Positions 10,851 to 19,528 of a stretch of DNA of 33,804 nucleotides are shown piece by piece. Each line of letters begins with the position of its first letter. Position 1 is the stretch's first letter. Below the pieces are notes generated by a model, which made no database searches, was not told the origin of the DNA, and saw nothing but the letters and a program-made list of their open reading frames with translations. The position numbers were made by a program, and so were the translations under genes. Source of the DNA: Bradyrhizobium ivorense. Its GTDB lineage: Bacteria; Pseudomonadota; Alphaproteobacteria; Rhizobiales; Xanthobacteraceae. The stretch covers positions 1 to 33,804 of the forward strand of contig NZ_CAADFC020000001.1 in NCBI RefSeq assembly GCF_900696085.1, given 5' to 3'.

Positions 10851-11990
10851 TCATGCCGCGGTCTTCTCCGGCGTATCCTTGACGATCTTCTCCAAAACCT
10901 CGGCGTTCATGCACCAATTGCCATGGCAGCGTTTGAGATCGTTCAGATTCTGCCGCATCTGGTCCAGCGAGAAGCCGAGCGCGTAGAACCGCTCGGCCGC
11001 ATCGACCGGCAGGCCGCGGATCAGGCCGTCCCTCCGGACCGCGGCGACCTCCTCGCTATAGGCGTGCAGCGCGGCGTCGACCGGCGCCATGTCGGCCGGA
11101 CCGCTGCCGGCGCGAAGTGCGGTCGCGACCGCCATCATGTAGGTGACGATCGCGGTGCTGACGTCGGCCAGCGGCCGCGCTAGCCTCGCCTGAATATCGG
11201 CTGGCAGCGGCACGACGCAGGCGCGCCCGATCATCACGACGTCATGCCGCAACCGCTGGATCGTGCGCAGCAGCGGACCGGTGTCCGGCCCCGACGACAG
11301 ATGCATGGAACGCTCGCGCTCGGCCTCGAGGCCCATCGCGTGCAGGTTGGTCACCGCCGTACCGATGCCGTCCTGAATCCGGTGCAGGGCGTCGTTGTCC
11401 AACCCCCGTGTCAGCCCGGCGAGCAGCTCGGCGAACGCCGCCGACAGCAGCTCCAGCAGTTTTGACGCGTTGACCCGGATCTGGCTCACCGCGCGCGACG
11501 GCAGCACCAGGAACGAGATCGCCAGCCCGGTGAGCGCGCCGACGGTGACCTCGAGCACGCGGTCGATCGCCGAGTCCAGCGGGTTGGAATGATGCATGGT
11601 CGGCAGCAACAGCACGATCACCGCCGTCACCGTCGCCGAGTTGAGGCTGGGATTGAGCGCGGCGATGAAGGCCAGGGGTACGATCGCTAGCACCAGCAGC
11701 GCCAGCAGGCTGCCCTCGCCGGAATGGGGGATCAGCACCGCGATCGCGCCGCCATAGATGGCGCCGCCGATGGTGCCGAGCATGTAGTCGCGGCTCGCCT
11801 TCAGCGAGCGGCCGACGCTCATCTGCGTCACGATCAGCGAGGTCAGCACCGCCCAGAGCGGCAGCATCAGATGCAGCGCCACGGCGATCGTGTAGGCGAC
11901 GACACCCGCGGACGCGATCCGGACCGCCAGCGCCAATTGGGTCTTGCGCGTCCAAAGCTGGTCGAACATGCGTTTTGCGAAGGTGCTCAT
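10851..11990 (-). CDS. FUSC family membrane protein
   Basis: FUSC proteins (related to YccS and the AaeB efflux pump) are inner-membrane proteins linked to efflux of aromatic acids; the role of this one is unknown. The 379-residue protein has about five or six transmembrane segments in its first 170 residues, including GVVAYTIAVALHLMLPLWAV and MLGTIGGAIYGGAIAVLIP. A helical cytoplasmic C-terminal part follows. The family GTxxGAxxG-like motif is visible as LGTIGGAIYGG. ATG 11990 was chosen; an upstream in-frame ATG at 12023 would add 11 residues with no better ribosome-binding site. It is divergent from the MmgE/PrpD gene. Confidence 0.85.
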   Translation of the reverse strand: MSTFAKRMFDQLWTRKTQLALAVRIASAGVVAYTIAVALHLMLPLWAVLTSLIVTQMSVGRSLKASRDYMLGTIGGAIYGGAIAVLIPHSGEGSLLALLVLAIVPLAFIAALNPSLNSATVTAVIVLLLPTMHHSNPLDSAIDRVLEVTVGALTGLAISFLVLPSRAVSQIRVNASKLLELLSAAFAELLAGLTRGLDNDALHRIQDGIGTAVTNLHAMGLEAERERSMHLSSGPDTGPLLRTIQRLRHDVVMIGRACVVPLPADIQARLARPLADVSTAIVTYMMAVATALRAGSGPADMAPVDAALHAYSEEVAAVRRDGLIRGLPVDAAERFYALGFSLDQMRQNLNDLKRCHGNWCMNAEVLEKIVKDTPEKTAA

Positions 11991-12122
11991 GCAGCGTGAT
12001 CCGGAATCAATCGAACGGCCCATGTTAGATAGCGTGGAGCATGGCTGCTGCCCGCGGCGGCAAGGCGGCTTGAAACACCTGATCCGCCCGCCTACCCTGC
12101 GCCGCAAAATTGAGGAAACACG

Positions 12123-13493
12123 ATGGCCCACGAAACCGCAACGCTCGCCGCCTACGTCGCCGACCTGAAATATCAGGACATCCCGCCGGAGGTGCTGGAG
12201 CGGGCCAAGGTGCTGACGCTGGATTTCCTCGGCAGCACGATCCGCGCCCGCCGCGACGCGGAATCGACGCCCTCGCTGATGAAGATGCTGGAAGCGCTGG
12301 CGCTGGACGGCAAGGGCGAGGCCACCGTGTTCGGCGACAGCAAGACCTGGACGCCGGCGGTCGCCGCGCTGCTCAACGGCGCGCTCGGCCACTCCCTCGA
12401 TTTCGACGACACCCACGCTGATTCCTCGCTGCATCCCAGCGCGCCCGTGGTTCCGGCCGCGTTCGCGGTCGGCGAAATGGTCGGCGCCTCCGGCCGTGAC
12501 GTCTTGACCGCGATCGTCGCCGGCTACGAGGTGTGCTGCCGGCTCGGCAACGCGCTCGACCCGACCTCGCATTACGCCCGCGGCTTCCACCCGACCGCGA
12601 CCGCCGGCACCTACGGTGCGGCTGCGGCGGCGGGCAAGCTGTTCGGCCTTTCGAAGGAGCAACTCGTCTCCGCCTTCGGCGTCTCCGGCAGCCAGGCCGC
12701 GGGCTCGCTGCAATTTCTGGTCAACGGCGCCTGGAACAAGCGCTACCAGGTCGGCGCCGCCGCGATGAACGGCGTGATCGCCGCGACCCTGGCGCGTAAC
12801 GATTTCGTCGGCTCGACCGAAGCGGTCGAAGGCAAACATGGCCTCTTGGTCGGCTACAGTGACGATGCGCACCCCGACAAGGCAGTGGCCGGGCTCGGCA
12901 ACACCTACGAGACCATGAAGATCGGCGTAAAACCGTATCCGAGCTGCCGCTACACCCATGCCGCAATCGACGCGCTGATCGCGATGCGGCGCGAGCACAA
13001 TCTGACGCCGGACCAGATCAAGAAGGTCGAGATCGGCCTGCACCGCAACGGCATCACGCTGACCGGCGACGCCGCCACCAAGCGGCACCCGACCTCGGTG
13101 GTCGGCGGCCAGTTCTCGATGTTCTTCACCGGCGCGATCGCGCTCGACCAGGGCCGCTTCGGCTGGGACGATTACGACCGTCTCGGCGACAAAGCGATCG
13201 ACGCGCTCGCCGACAAGTTCGACGTGGTGCAGGACGACCGCCTCGAGGTCGGCCGCACCCACCCGTTCGGCGCCCGCGTCTCCATCACCACCGACGACGC
13301 CACCCATGAGCGCCTTTACGCTGACCCGTCGGGCGAGCCGACCTCGTTCCCCGACGCACAGGCGATGCAGCAGAAGTTCCTGACGCTCGCCCGTCCCGTG
13401 CTCGACAAGCGCGCCGACCAGCTTGCGGACGCGATCCTGACGCTGGAGCGCTTCGACCGCGTGGCCAAGGCGACGCAGCTCGGGCGGCAGTAG
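12123..13493 (+). CDS. MmgE/PrpD family protein
   Basis: The family includes 2-methylcitrate dehydratase and cis-aconitate decarboxylase; many members act on unknown hydroxy acids. The 456-residue length is typical. The N-terminus PPEVLERAKVLTLDFLGSTI, the GALGHSLDFDDTHADSSLHP loop with its conserved Asp and His residues, and the GYEVCCRLGNAL and ARGFHPTATAGTYGAAAAA helices match the family. GAGGAA ahead of ATG 12123 is a good ribosome-binding site. No other methylcitrate-cycle gene is present, so the substrate is not assigned. Confidence 0.93.
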   Translation: MAHETATLAAYVADLKYQDIPPEVLERAKVLTLDFLGSTIRARRDAESTPSLMKMLEALALDGKGEATVFGDSKTWTPAVAALLNGALGHSLDFDDTHADSSLHPSAPVVPAAFAVGEMVGASGRDVLTAIVAGYEVCCRLGNALDPTSHYARGFHPTATAGTYGAAAAAGKLFGLSKEQLVSAFGVSGSQAAGSLQFLVNGAWNKRYQVGAAAMNGVIAATLARNDFVGSTEAVEGKHGLLVGYSDDAHPDKAVAGLGNTYETMKIGVKPYPSCRYTHAAIDALIAMRREHNLTPDQIKKVEIGLHRNGITLTGDAATKRHPTSVVGGQFSMFFTGAIALDQGRFGWDDYDRLGDKAIDALADKFDVVQDDRLEVGRTHPFGARVSITTDDATHERLYADPSGEPTSFPDAQAMQQKFLTLARPVLDKRADQLADAILTLERFDRVAKATQLGRQ

Positions 13494-13574
13494 AGCCGCC
13501 ACACATTCGGTGTCGTCCCTGCGAAGGCATTGCGAGGCAGGGACCACACGAAGCTTGTGGCCCGCTGTTCAACC

Positions 13575-13707
13575 CGTCATCCTGAGGCGCGAGCTCTTGC
13601 GAGCCTCGAAGGATCGACGGCCCCGTCTGTGGCCGATTCATCCTTCGAGGCTCGCAAGAGCTCGCACCTCCAGCGACAAAGGCGAAGCCTTTGCGCGGGG
13701 ATGACGG
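13575..13707. repeat. Palindromic repeat (family B), right arm altered
   Basis: The left arm CGTCATCCTGAGGCGCGAG and the inner pair GCGAGCCTCGAAGGAT / ATCCTTCGAGGCTCGC match the copies at 19332-19461 and 33235-33353. On the right, the expected CACCTCAGGATGACGG is interrupted: after CACCTC there is a 30-base stretch (13673-13703) that resembles part of the family D repeat at 10754-10783, and ATGACGGG then resumes. It occupies most of the 311-base gap between two convergent genes; no gene or promoter was seen in the remainder. Confidence 0.75.
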
Positions 13708-13804
13708 GTCAGTTGTGTTTGAGCGGATAGGCCGCGGCGTACTGGATCGCCCGGTCACGCCGGGCGATGACAGTTGTGGATGAAGGTCCAGCTTCGCATT
13801 CTCA

Positions 13805-15232
13805 TCAATTCCCGCCCGCCAGCTTCGCCGTGCCGGATGTCGCTGCAACGACGTCGCGGACCAGGTCGAACACGCCGTCGGCTGCCGGCGGCGCGTTCGG
13901 CGAGCGGCCGAGGCGGACGATGACGAGGCGCTGCGACGGCACGATGATGACGTACTGCCCGATCGTGCCCTTGGCGTAGAACGCATCGCGCGGCCAGCCG
14001 TGCCCGGTGCGATAGTTGGCGCCAAAGCTGTCGCCGAGATTGGTCCAGAAGCCGGCGCCGTAGCCGACCCAGGCGTTCGGCGTCGGCGACGCCGAATACT
14101 TCACCCAGCCCTCGGGGAGGATGCGCTTGCTACCGGCGACGCCGTCGTTGAGATAGAGCTGGCCGAACCGCGCCCAGTCGCGCGCGCTCGCCAGCATCTG
14201 GCTCGAGCCTTCCGGCGTTCCCGCGGCATCGAATTCGATCACGACGCTGTGCATGCCGAGCGGATCGAACAATTCGCGGCGCGCGAAGCGCATCACGTCG
14301 GCGGCGTGCCCGCCGGCCGCGTCGCGGATCAGATGCGACAGCACGGCGAAATTGCCGTCGTTGTAATTCCAGTTGCGGCCGGGCGCGCTCTCGAGCGCAA
14401 AGCCTTCGGCGAAGGCAGCCATATCGGGCTCCATGAACTTCATCCGGTTGACCGGCTCGAGCACTGAAGCAAGCGAGGCCTCCAGCGAGCTGCCGAGCGC
14501 GAGCCCTGCGGTGTGGCGCAGCAAATGATCGACGGTGATGGCATGGCGCGGATCGTCGGGGTTTTGCCACGCCGCGATCGGCACCGGCTGATCGACCGTG
14601 AGCTTGCCGTCGCGCACCAGAATTCCTGTTAGCGCCGAGATCACCGATTTGGTCGCGGAGAAGCCGAGCAGCGGGGTGTCGATGCCGATCCCATCGGCGT
14701 AACGCTCGGCGACGACGCGGCCGTCTTTCAGCACGACGATTGCGCGGGTGCGGCGGAACGGCGCCTGCGCCGGCTCGGCAAAGGCGCGGTCGAGCGCTAA
14801 GGCGAGTTGCGGGCTCTGCGGCGCGACGATCGATGGTCCGGCGATCTCGGGCAGCAGCGCCGGCTGCGGCGTCGCCGTCGGCAGCGGGCCATCGGCCGGC
14901 GCCGCGCCATGATCGAGCATGCAGCCGAGCCCCTCGCGATAGACGGCATGGCTGCGGCCGAGGCCGAACAGCGTCACCGTGACGTCCTTGCGCGCACGGT
15001 CGACCTGATAGTCCATCGCCCAGGTGATCAGGCCGACCCCCGGCATCGCTTCGGTCGTCTCGGAGAAAATCCGCGCCGGTTCGAGGCCGCTGACGAAGGT
15101 TTCCGAGCAGATGATGTTGGCAACAAAGCCGGTTGCGACCTTCGGCACGTCATGGGCACGAGCGACCGAGAGCGCGAGCGCCCCGGATGCGGTGGTGGCG
15201 GCAAGGATGAGAATGAGCTTTCGACGGGTCAC
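13805..15232 (-). CDS. Secreted serine hydrolase, class C beta-lactamase / penicillin-binding protein-like
   Basis: This is a serine hydrolase of the beta-lactamase superfamily, close in style to 6-aminohexanoate-dimer hydrolase-type proteins. The 475 residues start with a signal peptide (MTRRKLILILAATTASGALA, predicted cleavage after ARA26), so it is periplasmic or secreted. An extra N-terminal region of about 120 residues precedes the catalytic domain. The nucleophile motif SATK lies at 192-195, a Tyr motif NYNDGN at about 289-294, and the C-terminal KGTIGQ matches the KTG-like position. The substrate (ester, amide or peptide) cannot be told. The gene stands alone between repeats. Confidence 0.88.
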   Translation of the reverse strand: MTRRKLILILAATTASGALALSVARAHDVPKVATGFVANIICSETFVSGLEPARIFSETTEAMPGVGLITWAMDYQVDRARKDVTVTLFGLGRSHAVYREGLGCMLDHGAAPADGPLPTATPQPALLPEIAGPSIVAPQSPQLALALDRAFAEPAQAPFRRTRAIVVLKDGRVVAERYADGIGIDTPLLGFSATKSVISALTGILVRDGKLTVDQPVPIAAWQNPDDPRHAITVDHLLRHTAGLALGSSLEASLASVLEPVNRMKFMEPDMAAFAEGFALESAPGRNWNYNDGNFAVLSHLIRDAAGGHAADVMRFARRELFDPLGMHSVVIEFDAAGTPEGSSQMLASARDWARFGQLYLNDGVAGSKRILPEGWVKYSASPTPNAWVGYGAGFWTNLGDSFGANYRTGHGWPRDAFYAKGTIGQYVIIVPSQRLVIVRLGRSPNAPPAADGVFDLVRDVVAATSGTAKLAGGN

Positions 15233-15398
15233 GGGGTCCTCCGGATTGGCGCGATGGGCGCGTGGCGGGGAGGAAGACGTGGAGGGCGCGGAGATGCTCG
15301 CCGGATTTGAGAATTGGGCTGGTCGAATAGCGGCGGGAGCTCGTCGATTCTGAATTTATTTTGTAATTGCAATGAGCTACGGGCGAGACGCCCTCTTC

Positions 15399-15543
15399 CC
15401 TTCTCCCCTTGTGGGAGAAGGTGGCGCGAACGAAGTTCGCGACGGATGAGGGGTTCTCTCCACTTGCGAGACTGCGCCGTGGGGAGAGAACCCCTCACCC
15501 GGCTTCGCTTCGCGAAGCCACCCTCTCCCACAAGGGGAGAGGG
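15399..15543. repeat. REP-like inverted doublet (family A) with short spacer
   Basis: The left copy (15399-15454) has outer hairpin CCTTCTCCC/GGGAGAAGG, GTGGCG, a second hairpin (CGCGAAC-GAA-GTTCGCG) and tail GGATGAGGGG. The right copy (15490-15543) is inverted, with tail CCCCTCACCC, hairpin GGCTTCGC/GCGAAGCC and outer hairpin CCCTCTCCC/GGGAGAGGG. Tails face each other across about 35 bases that are themselves partly palindromic. This is the same layout as the pair around the DUF559 gene, minus the gene. The other parts of the 334-base gap 15233-15566 show only an A/T-rich patch near 15345-15370, possibly holding the promoter of the serine hydrolase. Confidence 0.85.
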
Positions 15544-15566
15544 TGCAGCGTGCCCGCGGCAAGGAC

Positions 15567-16625
15567 CTACACCGCGCTCGCCTTCAGCCGCCGGTACTCC
15601 GTCGGGGTCACGCCGGTGGTGGCCTTGAAGGCGCGGTTGAAGGGGCCGAGCGACTGGAAGCCGGCGTCCATGGCGATGGTGATGACGGGAACTTCGGCCT
15701 GCGCGGGATCGGCGAGCGCGGCTTTGGCTTCCTCGATGCGGTGGTTGTTGAGGAAGACGTTGAAGTTGCGATAGCCGAGCCGCTGGTTGATCAGTCGCCG
15801 CAGCCGGTATTCGGGAATCTTCAGCCGGGTCGCCAGCGTACCGATGGTGATGTTGTCGTGGCGGTAGATGCGCTCGTCGGCCATCAGCCGCATCAGAGCG
15901 TCGACCAATTTCTGGTCCGCCGCCTCCTCGGCCGCAACCGGTTTGACCAGCACGACGGCCTCGGCCGGCACGGTAAACAGGTCGGCGCCGTCGACGCGCA
16001 TCATCGCCCAGGTGATCGCGGCGACGATGGCGGTGAGCACGGCCACGTTCAGCAAATTGGCCCATTCCACCGTCACGCGGCTGCCGGCATAGGCAATCTG
16101 CAGCAATGCGTTCATTCCGCCGTACAGCGCAGACGCGGCGACGATGAAGACGCGGACACGGCGGCGACGCTCGACCAGATCGGCCGACCACGACGTGATG
16201 GTCTGCCCCACCGCAAGCGCGATGAAGACGAGCGTGAGCGAATTGACCATGATGATCGCGATCCGCGCGTGACCGGCGGGTGCAATCCACATGCAATTGA
16301 CGTAGCTGTAGGCCACGACCGCGGCCCAGATCAGGCCATGCCACCAGCGCAGCTTGAAGGCCTCATCAAACAGCGCGCGGGTGAACAGCCAGAACACCAC
16401 GATAGCCCCGGTCGATAGCGCGATCAGCGGCGCTTGCCAGGCCGGGACCGGCGCCCCAGCGCCGATCGACGCGGTCACCGCATGCGCGGCCGCACCGAGC
16501 GCGAAGGCGATCACGAGTCGCCCGGCCGGCAGCTTGCGGAAATCCGCGAACATCGAGGCCGCAAGCACCAGCAGCAGCGTCACGGCGGCGCTGCGCAGGC
16601 AAAGTTCGGTTGCAGCCAAGGTCAT
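15567..16625 (-). CDS. Membrane-anchored AraC family transcriptional regulator
   Basis: The N-terminal 215 or so residues hold about seven hydrophobic segments (for example GAIVVFWLFTRALF and IAIIMVNSLTLVFIALAVGQ). They are followed by a C-terminal AraC/XylS double helix-turn-helix: ITIGTLATRLKIPEYRLRRL, then VITIAMDAGFQSLGPFNRAF and the closing GVTPTEYRR. It probably senses a signal at the membrane and regulates transcription directly. ATG 16625 gives 352 residues; a TTG at 16637 could add four, and neither has a clear ribosome-binding site. Its targets are unknown; the downstream serine hydrolase on the same strand is one candidate. Confidence 0.88.
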   Translation of the reverse strand: MTLAATELCLRSAAVTLLLVLAASMFADFRKLPAGRLVIAFALGAAAHAVTASIGAGAPVPAWQAPLIALSTGAIVVFWLFTRALFDEAFKLRWWHGLIWAAVVAYSYVNCMWIAPAGHARIAIIMVNSLTLVFIALAVGQTITSWSADLVERRRRVRVFIVAASALYGGMNALLQIAYAGSRVTVEWANLLNVAVLTAIVAAITWAMMRVDGADLFTVPAEAVVLVKPVAAEEAADQKLVDALMRLMADERIYRHDNITIGTLATRLKIPEYRLRRLINQRLGYRNFNVFLNNHRIEEAKAALADPAQAEVPVITIAMDAGFQSLGPFNRAFKATTGVTPTEYRRLKASAV

Positions 16626-16658
16626 CGGGCCGAACAATCGTCGGTCAGCGAAAATTTT

Positions 16659-17234
16659 TCAAGACGGATCGCCGCGCCAGCGCTGCCGCGTCGTCACCCA
16701 GATATCGACGACATCGCCCTCGAGCTTGCCGGGACCTTCGTTTACGGCGCCGAGCCGCCGCGCCACCGCCTGCGAGGCGACGTTGGCCGGATCGATGCAA
16801 TGGATGATGCGATCGACGGTGAAATTGGCGAACACGAAGTCGATCGCAGCGCGCGCCGCCTCCACCGCATAGCCCCGGCCGCGGCACTCTTTAGCAATGC
16901 CCCAGCCGACCTCGAACCCCGGCCATTCCGGCGGACAGTACGGTCCGACGCGGCCGACATAGCGGCCGGAAGATTTTTCCTCGACCGCGAACATGCCGAA
17001 CCCGTGCAGCACCCAATGGCCGGAGATCACGGCAGCGTTGCGCCAGCCCTTCAGCTCCGAGGTGATCGGCTGGTGATCCGGCGTGATGAAGCGCGCGGTC
17101 TCCGGATCCGACAGCATTCTGGTGTTGTCGGCGACGTCGGAGGCGCGCCACGGCCGCAGGATCAGCCGCGCGGTCTCGATCACGGGACCATCGACCCGCA
17201 GCAGCTTTGCGCCGGGCTTGAACAGAGAAACCAT
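16659..17234 (-). CDS. GNAT family N-acetyltransferase (RimJ/RimL type)
   Basis: This enzyme would transfer an acetyl group from acetyl-CoA to an amine, possibly a protein N-terminus or a small molecule. The 191 residues show the Acetyltransf_3 pattern: ETARLILRPWRASDVADNTR near the N-terminus, the acetyl-CoA-binding segment GWGIAKECRGRGYAVEAARA with R-G-R-G-Y, and the later ANVASQAVARRLGAVNEG motif. The gene ends 33 bases before the AraC-type gene on the same strand and the two may be cotranscribed. The 178-base gap to the divergent pirin gene shows no clear operator. Confidence 0.88.
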   Translation of the reverse strand: MVSLFKPGAKLLRVDGPVIETARLILRPWRASDVADNTRMLSDPETARFITPDHQPITSELKGWRNAAVISGHWVLHGFGMFAVEEKSSGRYVGRVGPYCPPEWPGFEVGWGIAKECRGRGYAVEAARAAIDFVFANFTVDRIIHCIDPANVASQAVARRLGAVNEGPGKLEGDVVDIWVTTRQRWRGDPS

Positions 17235-17412
17235 GGCTCGCCCCAGTTTCCGGAATTATGCCGCTATCATCCGATGCACGCTAGTGCCGCAAGCACACCG
17301 TCGTTCCTGCTCGCGCGGAGCCTGTCATCGGGCGGCGCTTCGCGCCGACCGTTGGCTTGGCCGAGACGACAAGTAGAGAGTATGATCGCCGCAACAAGCA
17401 AGGAGACCTTCC

Positions 17413-18330
17413 ATGAGCTGGCAACCCTCGACCGATCCCGAACTCGGCGATCCCCGCACCTGCGATGCGCTGGAGCTGATCATCGTGCCGCGCACGCGCG
17501 ATCTCGGCGACGGCTTTGCGGTGCGGCGCGCGCTGCCGCATGGCAGGCGGCAGATGGTCGGTCCCTTCATCTTCTTCGACCATTTCGGGCCGGTGCAGTA
17601 TCTCGCCGGCAAGGGCATGGACGTGCGGCCGCATCCGCATATCGGCCTTGCCACCGTCACCTATCTGTTCGATGGCAGCATCATGCACCGCGACAGCGAG
17701 GGCAACATTCAGGAGATCCAGCCCGGCGCGATGAATCTGATGACCGCGGGCCGCGGCATCGCCCATTCCGAGCGCACCCCCGACGTGCAGCGCCGCGACG
17801 GCCAGAAGATGCTGGGGCTGCAGAGCTGGATCGCACTGCCCGCCGGCAAGGAAGAGATCGCGCCGTCGTTCCAGCATTACGCCGCCGGCGACCTGCCGAT
17901 GATTTCCGAGCGCGATTTCACCGCGCGCGTCATCGCGGGCTCGGCGTTCGGCATCACCTCGCCGGTCAGCATGGTGTCGCCGTGGTTCTACACCGAGGTC
18001 ACCGCGCAGGCGGGCACGAGCCTGCCGCTGGATCCCGACCATGAGGAGCGCGCGATCTATCTCGTCGACGGCGAGGTCGAGATCGCGAACGAGCGCTACG
18101 AGGGGCCGCGGCTGCTGATCTTCCGGCCCGGCGACCGCATCACCGTGAAGACGGTGCGGCCGACCCGCATGATGTTTCTCGGCGGCGACGCGCTGGAAGG
18201 GCCGCGCCACATCTGGTGGAATTTCGTCTCGTCCTCGAAGGAGCGGATCGAGCAGGCCAAACAGGACTGGAAAACCGGGCGTTTCGCCCAGGTTCCGCAC
18301 GAGCACGAGTTCATTCCGCTGCCGGAGTGA
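17413..18330 (+). CDS. Pirin family protein
   Basis: Pirins are iron-containing bicupin proteins; some bacterial members have quercetinase activity or influence metabolic enzymes. The 305 residues contain the metal-binding set RPHPHIGLATVTYLFDG (His74, His76) and GIAHSE (His118, Glu120), matching the three His and one Glu of characterised pirins. A C-terminal cupin half follows (LDPDHEERAIYLVDGEVEIA). An AAGGAG site precedes ATG 17413. A hairpin with a short T-run follows the stop, so the gene is probably transcribed alone. The substrate is unknown. Confidence 0.94.
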   Translation: MSWQPSTDPELGDPRTCDALELIIVPRTRDLGDGFAVRRALPHGRRQMVGPFIFFDHFGPVQYLAGKGMDVRPHPHIGLATVTYLFDGSIMHRDSEGNIQEIQPGAMNLMTAGRGIAHSERTPDVQRRDGQKMLGLQSWIALPAGKEEIAPSFQHYAAGDLPMISERDFTARVIAGSAFGITSPVSMVSPWFYTEVTAQAGTSLPLDPDHEERAIYLVDGEVEIANERYEGPRLLIFRPGDRITVKTVRPTRMMFLGGDALEGPRHIWWNFVSSSKERIEQAKQDWKTGRFAQVPHEHEFIPLPE

Positions 18331-18352
18331 GCTATTTCGTGTGATAGTTTTG

Positions 18353-18386
18353 GCGCCCGCGCCTCCCGCGCGGGCGCGGCGCTTTT
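18353..18386 (+). terminator. Likely terminator after the pirin gene
   Basis: GCGCCCGCG (18353-18361) pairs with CGCGGGCGC (18369-18377) over a 7-base loop, with TTTT at 18383-18386. It lies between the pirin stop and the purC start. The T-run is short and separated from the stem by five bases, so efficiency is uncertain. Confidence 0.5.
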
Positions 18387-18399
18387 GAGAGACCAAGCC

Positions 18400-19314
18400 A
18401 TGACTGCCATGCGAACCAGCGACCTGCCTTTGCCCAAGATCGGCAGCGGCAAGGTGCGCGATATCTATGCCGTCGGCGACGACCGCGTGCTGCTGCTCAC
18501 CACCGACCGCATCTCGGCGTTCGACGTTGTGATGGCGGAGACCATCCCGATGAAGGGCGCGGTGCTCACGCAAATCAGCGCCTGGTGGTTCCGGCAACTC
18601 GAAGCTACCGTGCCGCATCACATGATCAGCGCCGATGCCGACGAGATCATCCGCGCCGTGCCGGCGCTGAAAGATCATCGCGCCGACATTGTGGGCCGCG
18701 CGATGCTGTGCAAGCGCACAGAAGTATTCCCGATCGAATGCGTGATCCGCGGCTACATCTCCGGCTCGGCCTGGAAGGAGTACGCGGCCGAGGGCACGCT
18801 CGCCGGCGAGAAGCTGCCCGCGGGCCTGGTCGAGAGCCAGAAGCTCGAGCCCGCGATCTTCAGCCCGGCGACCAAGGCCGAGGCCGGCCATGACGAGAAC
18901 ATCACGGTTGCGCGGGTGCGCGAGATCGTCGGCGCCGAGGTCGCGGCGACGCTGGAGAAGATGGCGCGCGATGTCTATGGCTATGGCGAGCAGACCAGCC
19001 GCGCCCGCGGCATCATCATCGCGGACACAAAGTTCGAGTTCGGGCGCGACAGAGACGGCCGCATCATCCTGATCGATGAGGTGATGACGCCGGACTCCTC
19101 GCGGTTCTGGGCGGTCGATGCCTACAAGCCAGGCCAGCCGCAGCCGAGTTTCGACAAGCAGCCGCTGCGCGACTATCTCGACGCCGAGCGCCGCGCCGGC
19201 CGCTGGAACGGCGACGCCCCCGCCCCGCCGCTGCCCGCCAGCGTGGTCGATGCCACCAGCAAGCGGTATCTTGAGGCATATCGCCGCGTGACCGGGACGG
19301 AGCTGAAGGTTTAG
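18400..19314 (+). CDS. purC: Phosphoribosylaminoimidazole-succinocarboxamide synthase (SAICAR synthetase)
   Basis: PurC joins CAIR with aspartate using ATP in purine synthesis. From ATG 18400 it has 304 residues and shows [24 protein letters not shown], the signature [32 protein letters not shown] and [13 protein letters not shown]. It belongs to the longer single-domain type rather than the roughly 240-residue form. A TTG at 18385 is in frame, but GAGAGA just before ATG 18400 favours the latter. Alphaproteobacteria often carry two purC genes; this one stands apart from purS/purQ/purL. Confidence 0.96.
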   Translation: MTAMRTSDLPLPKIGSGKVRDIYAVGDDRVLLLTTDRISAFDVVMAETIPMKGAVLTQISAWWFRQLEATVPHHMISADADEIIRAVPALKDHRADIVGRAMLCKRTEVFPIECVIRGYISGSAWKEYAAEGTLAGEKLPAGLVESQKLEPAIFSPATKAEAGHDENITVARVREIVGAEVAATLEKMARDVYGYGEQTSRARGIIIADTKFEFGRDRDGRIILIDEVMTPDSSRFWAVDAYKPGQPQPSFDKQPLRDYLDAERRAGRWNGDAPAPPLPASVVDATSKRYLEAYRRVTGTELKV

Positions 19315-19331
19315 CGGCGTTATCTCGTCGC

Positions 19332-19461
19332 CGTCATCCTGAGGTGCGAGCCGCTTCGGCGAGCCTCGAAGGATGAATCGGCCCGGCTGGTGGCCGTGCA
19401 TCCTTCGAGGCTCGCCCAGCAGCGCAATTGCGCTGCAAGGCTCGCACCTCAGGATGACGGG
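19332..19461. repeat. Palindromic repeat (family B), intact copy
   Basis: Outer arms CGTCATCCTGAGGTGCGAGC and GCTCGCACCTCAGGATGACG are perfect complements, and inner arms GGCGAGCCTCGAAGGATG and CATCCTTCGAGGCTCGCC also pair. A small extra hairpin GCAGCGCAATTGCGCTGC lies in the right half. Copies at 13575-13707 and 33235-33353 are altered versions. It lies between purC and the crotonase gene and could act as a terminator of purC. An open reading frame running through it into the crotonase was not accepted as coding. Confidence 0.85.
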
Positions 19462-19528
19462 GCGGGATTGCCTGCGCATCGTCAGTAGTGCCACTCTCCG
19501 GGCAGAACAAAAGCCCAGGGAGCGCCCC

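Noticed and set aside
12011..13547. Minus-strand open frame continuous with the FUSC gene but extending across the MmgE/PrpD gene
   Set aside because: The extension is antisense to a conserved enzyme and low in complexity; the FUSC homology starts at about 11990.
13575..13707. Possible CRISPR array from repeated intergenic sequence
   Set aside because: The repeats are dispersed single palindromes, not direct repeats with regular spacers, and no cas gene is present.
19373..19528. N-terminal extension of the crotonase frame
   Set aside because: It translates a palindromic repeat; ATG 19529 has its own ribosome-binding site and matches the family start.
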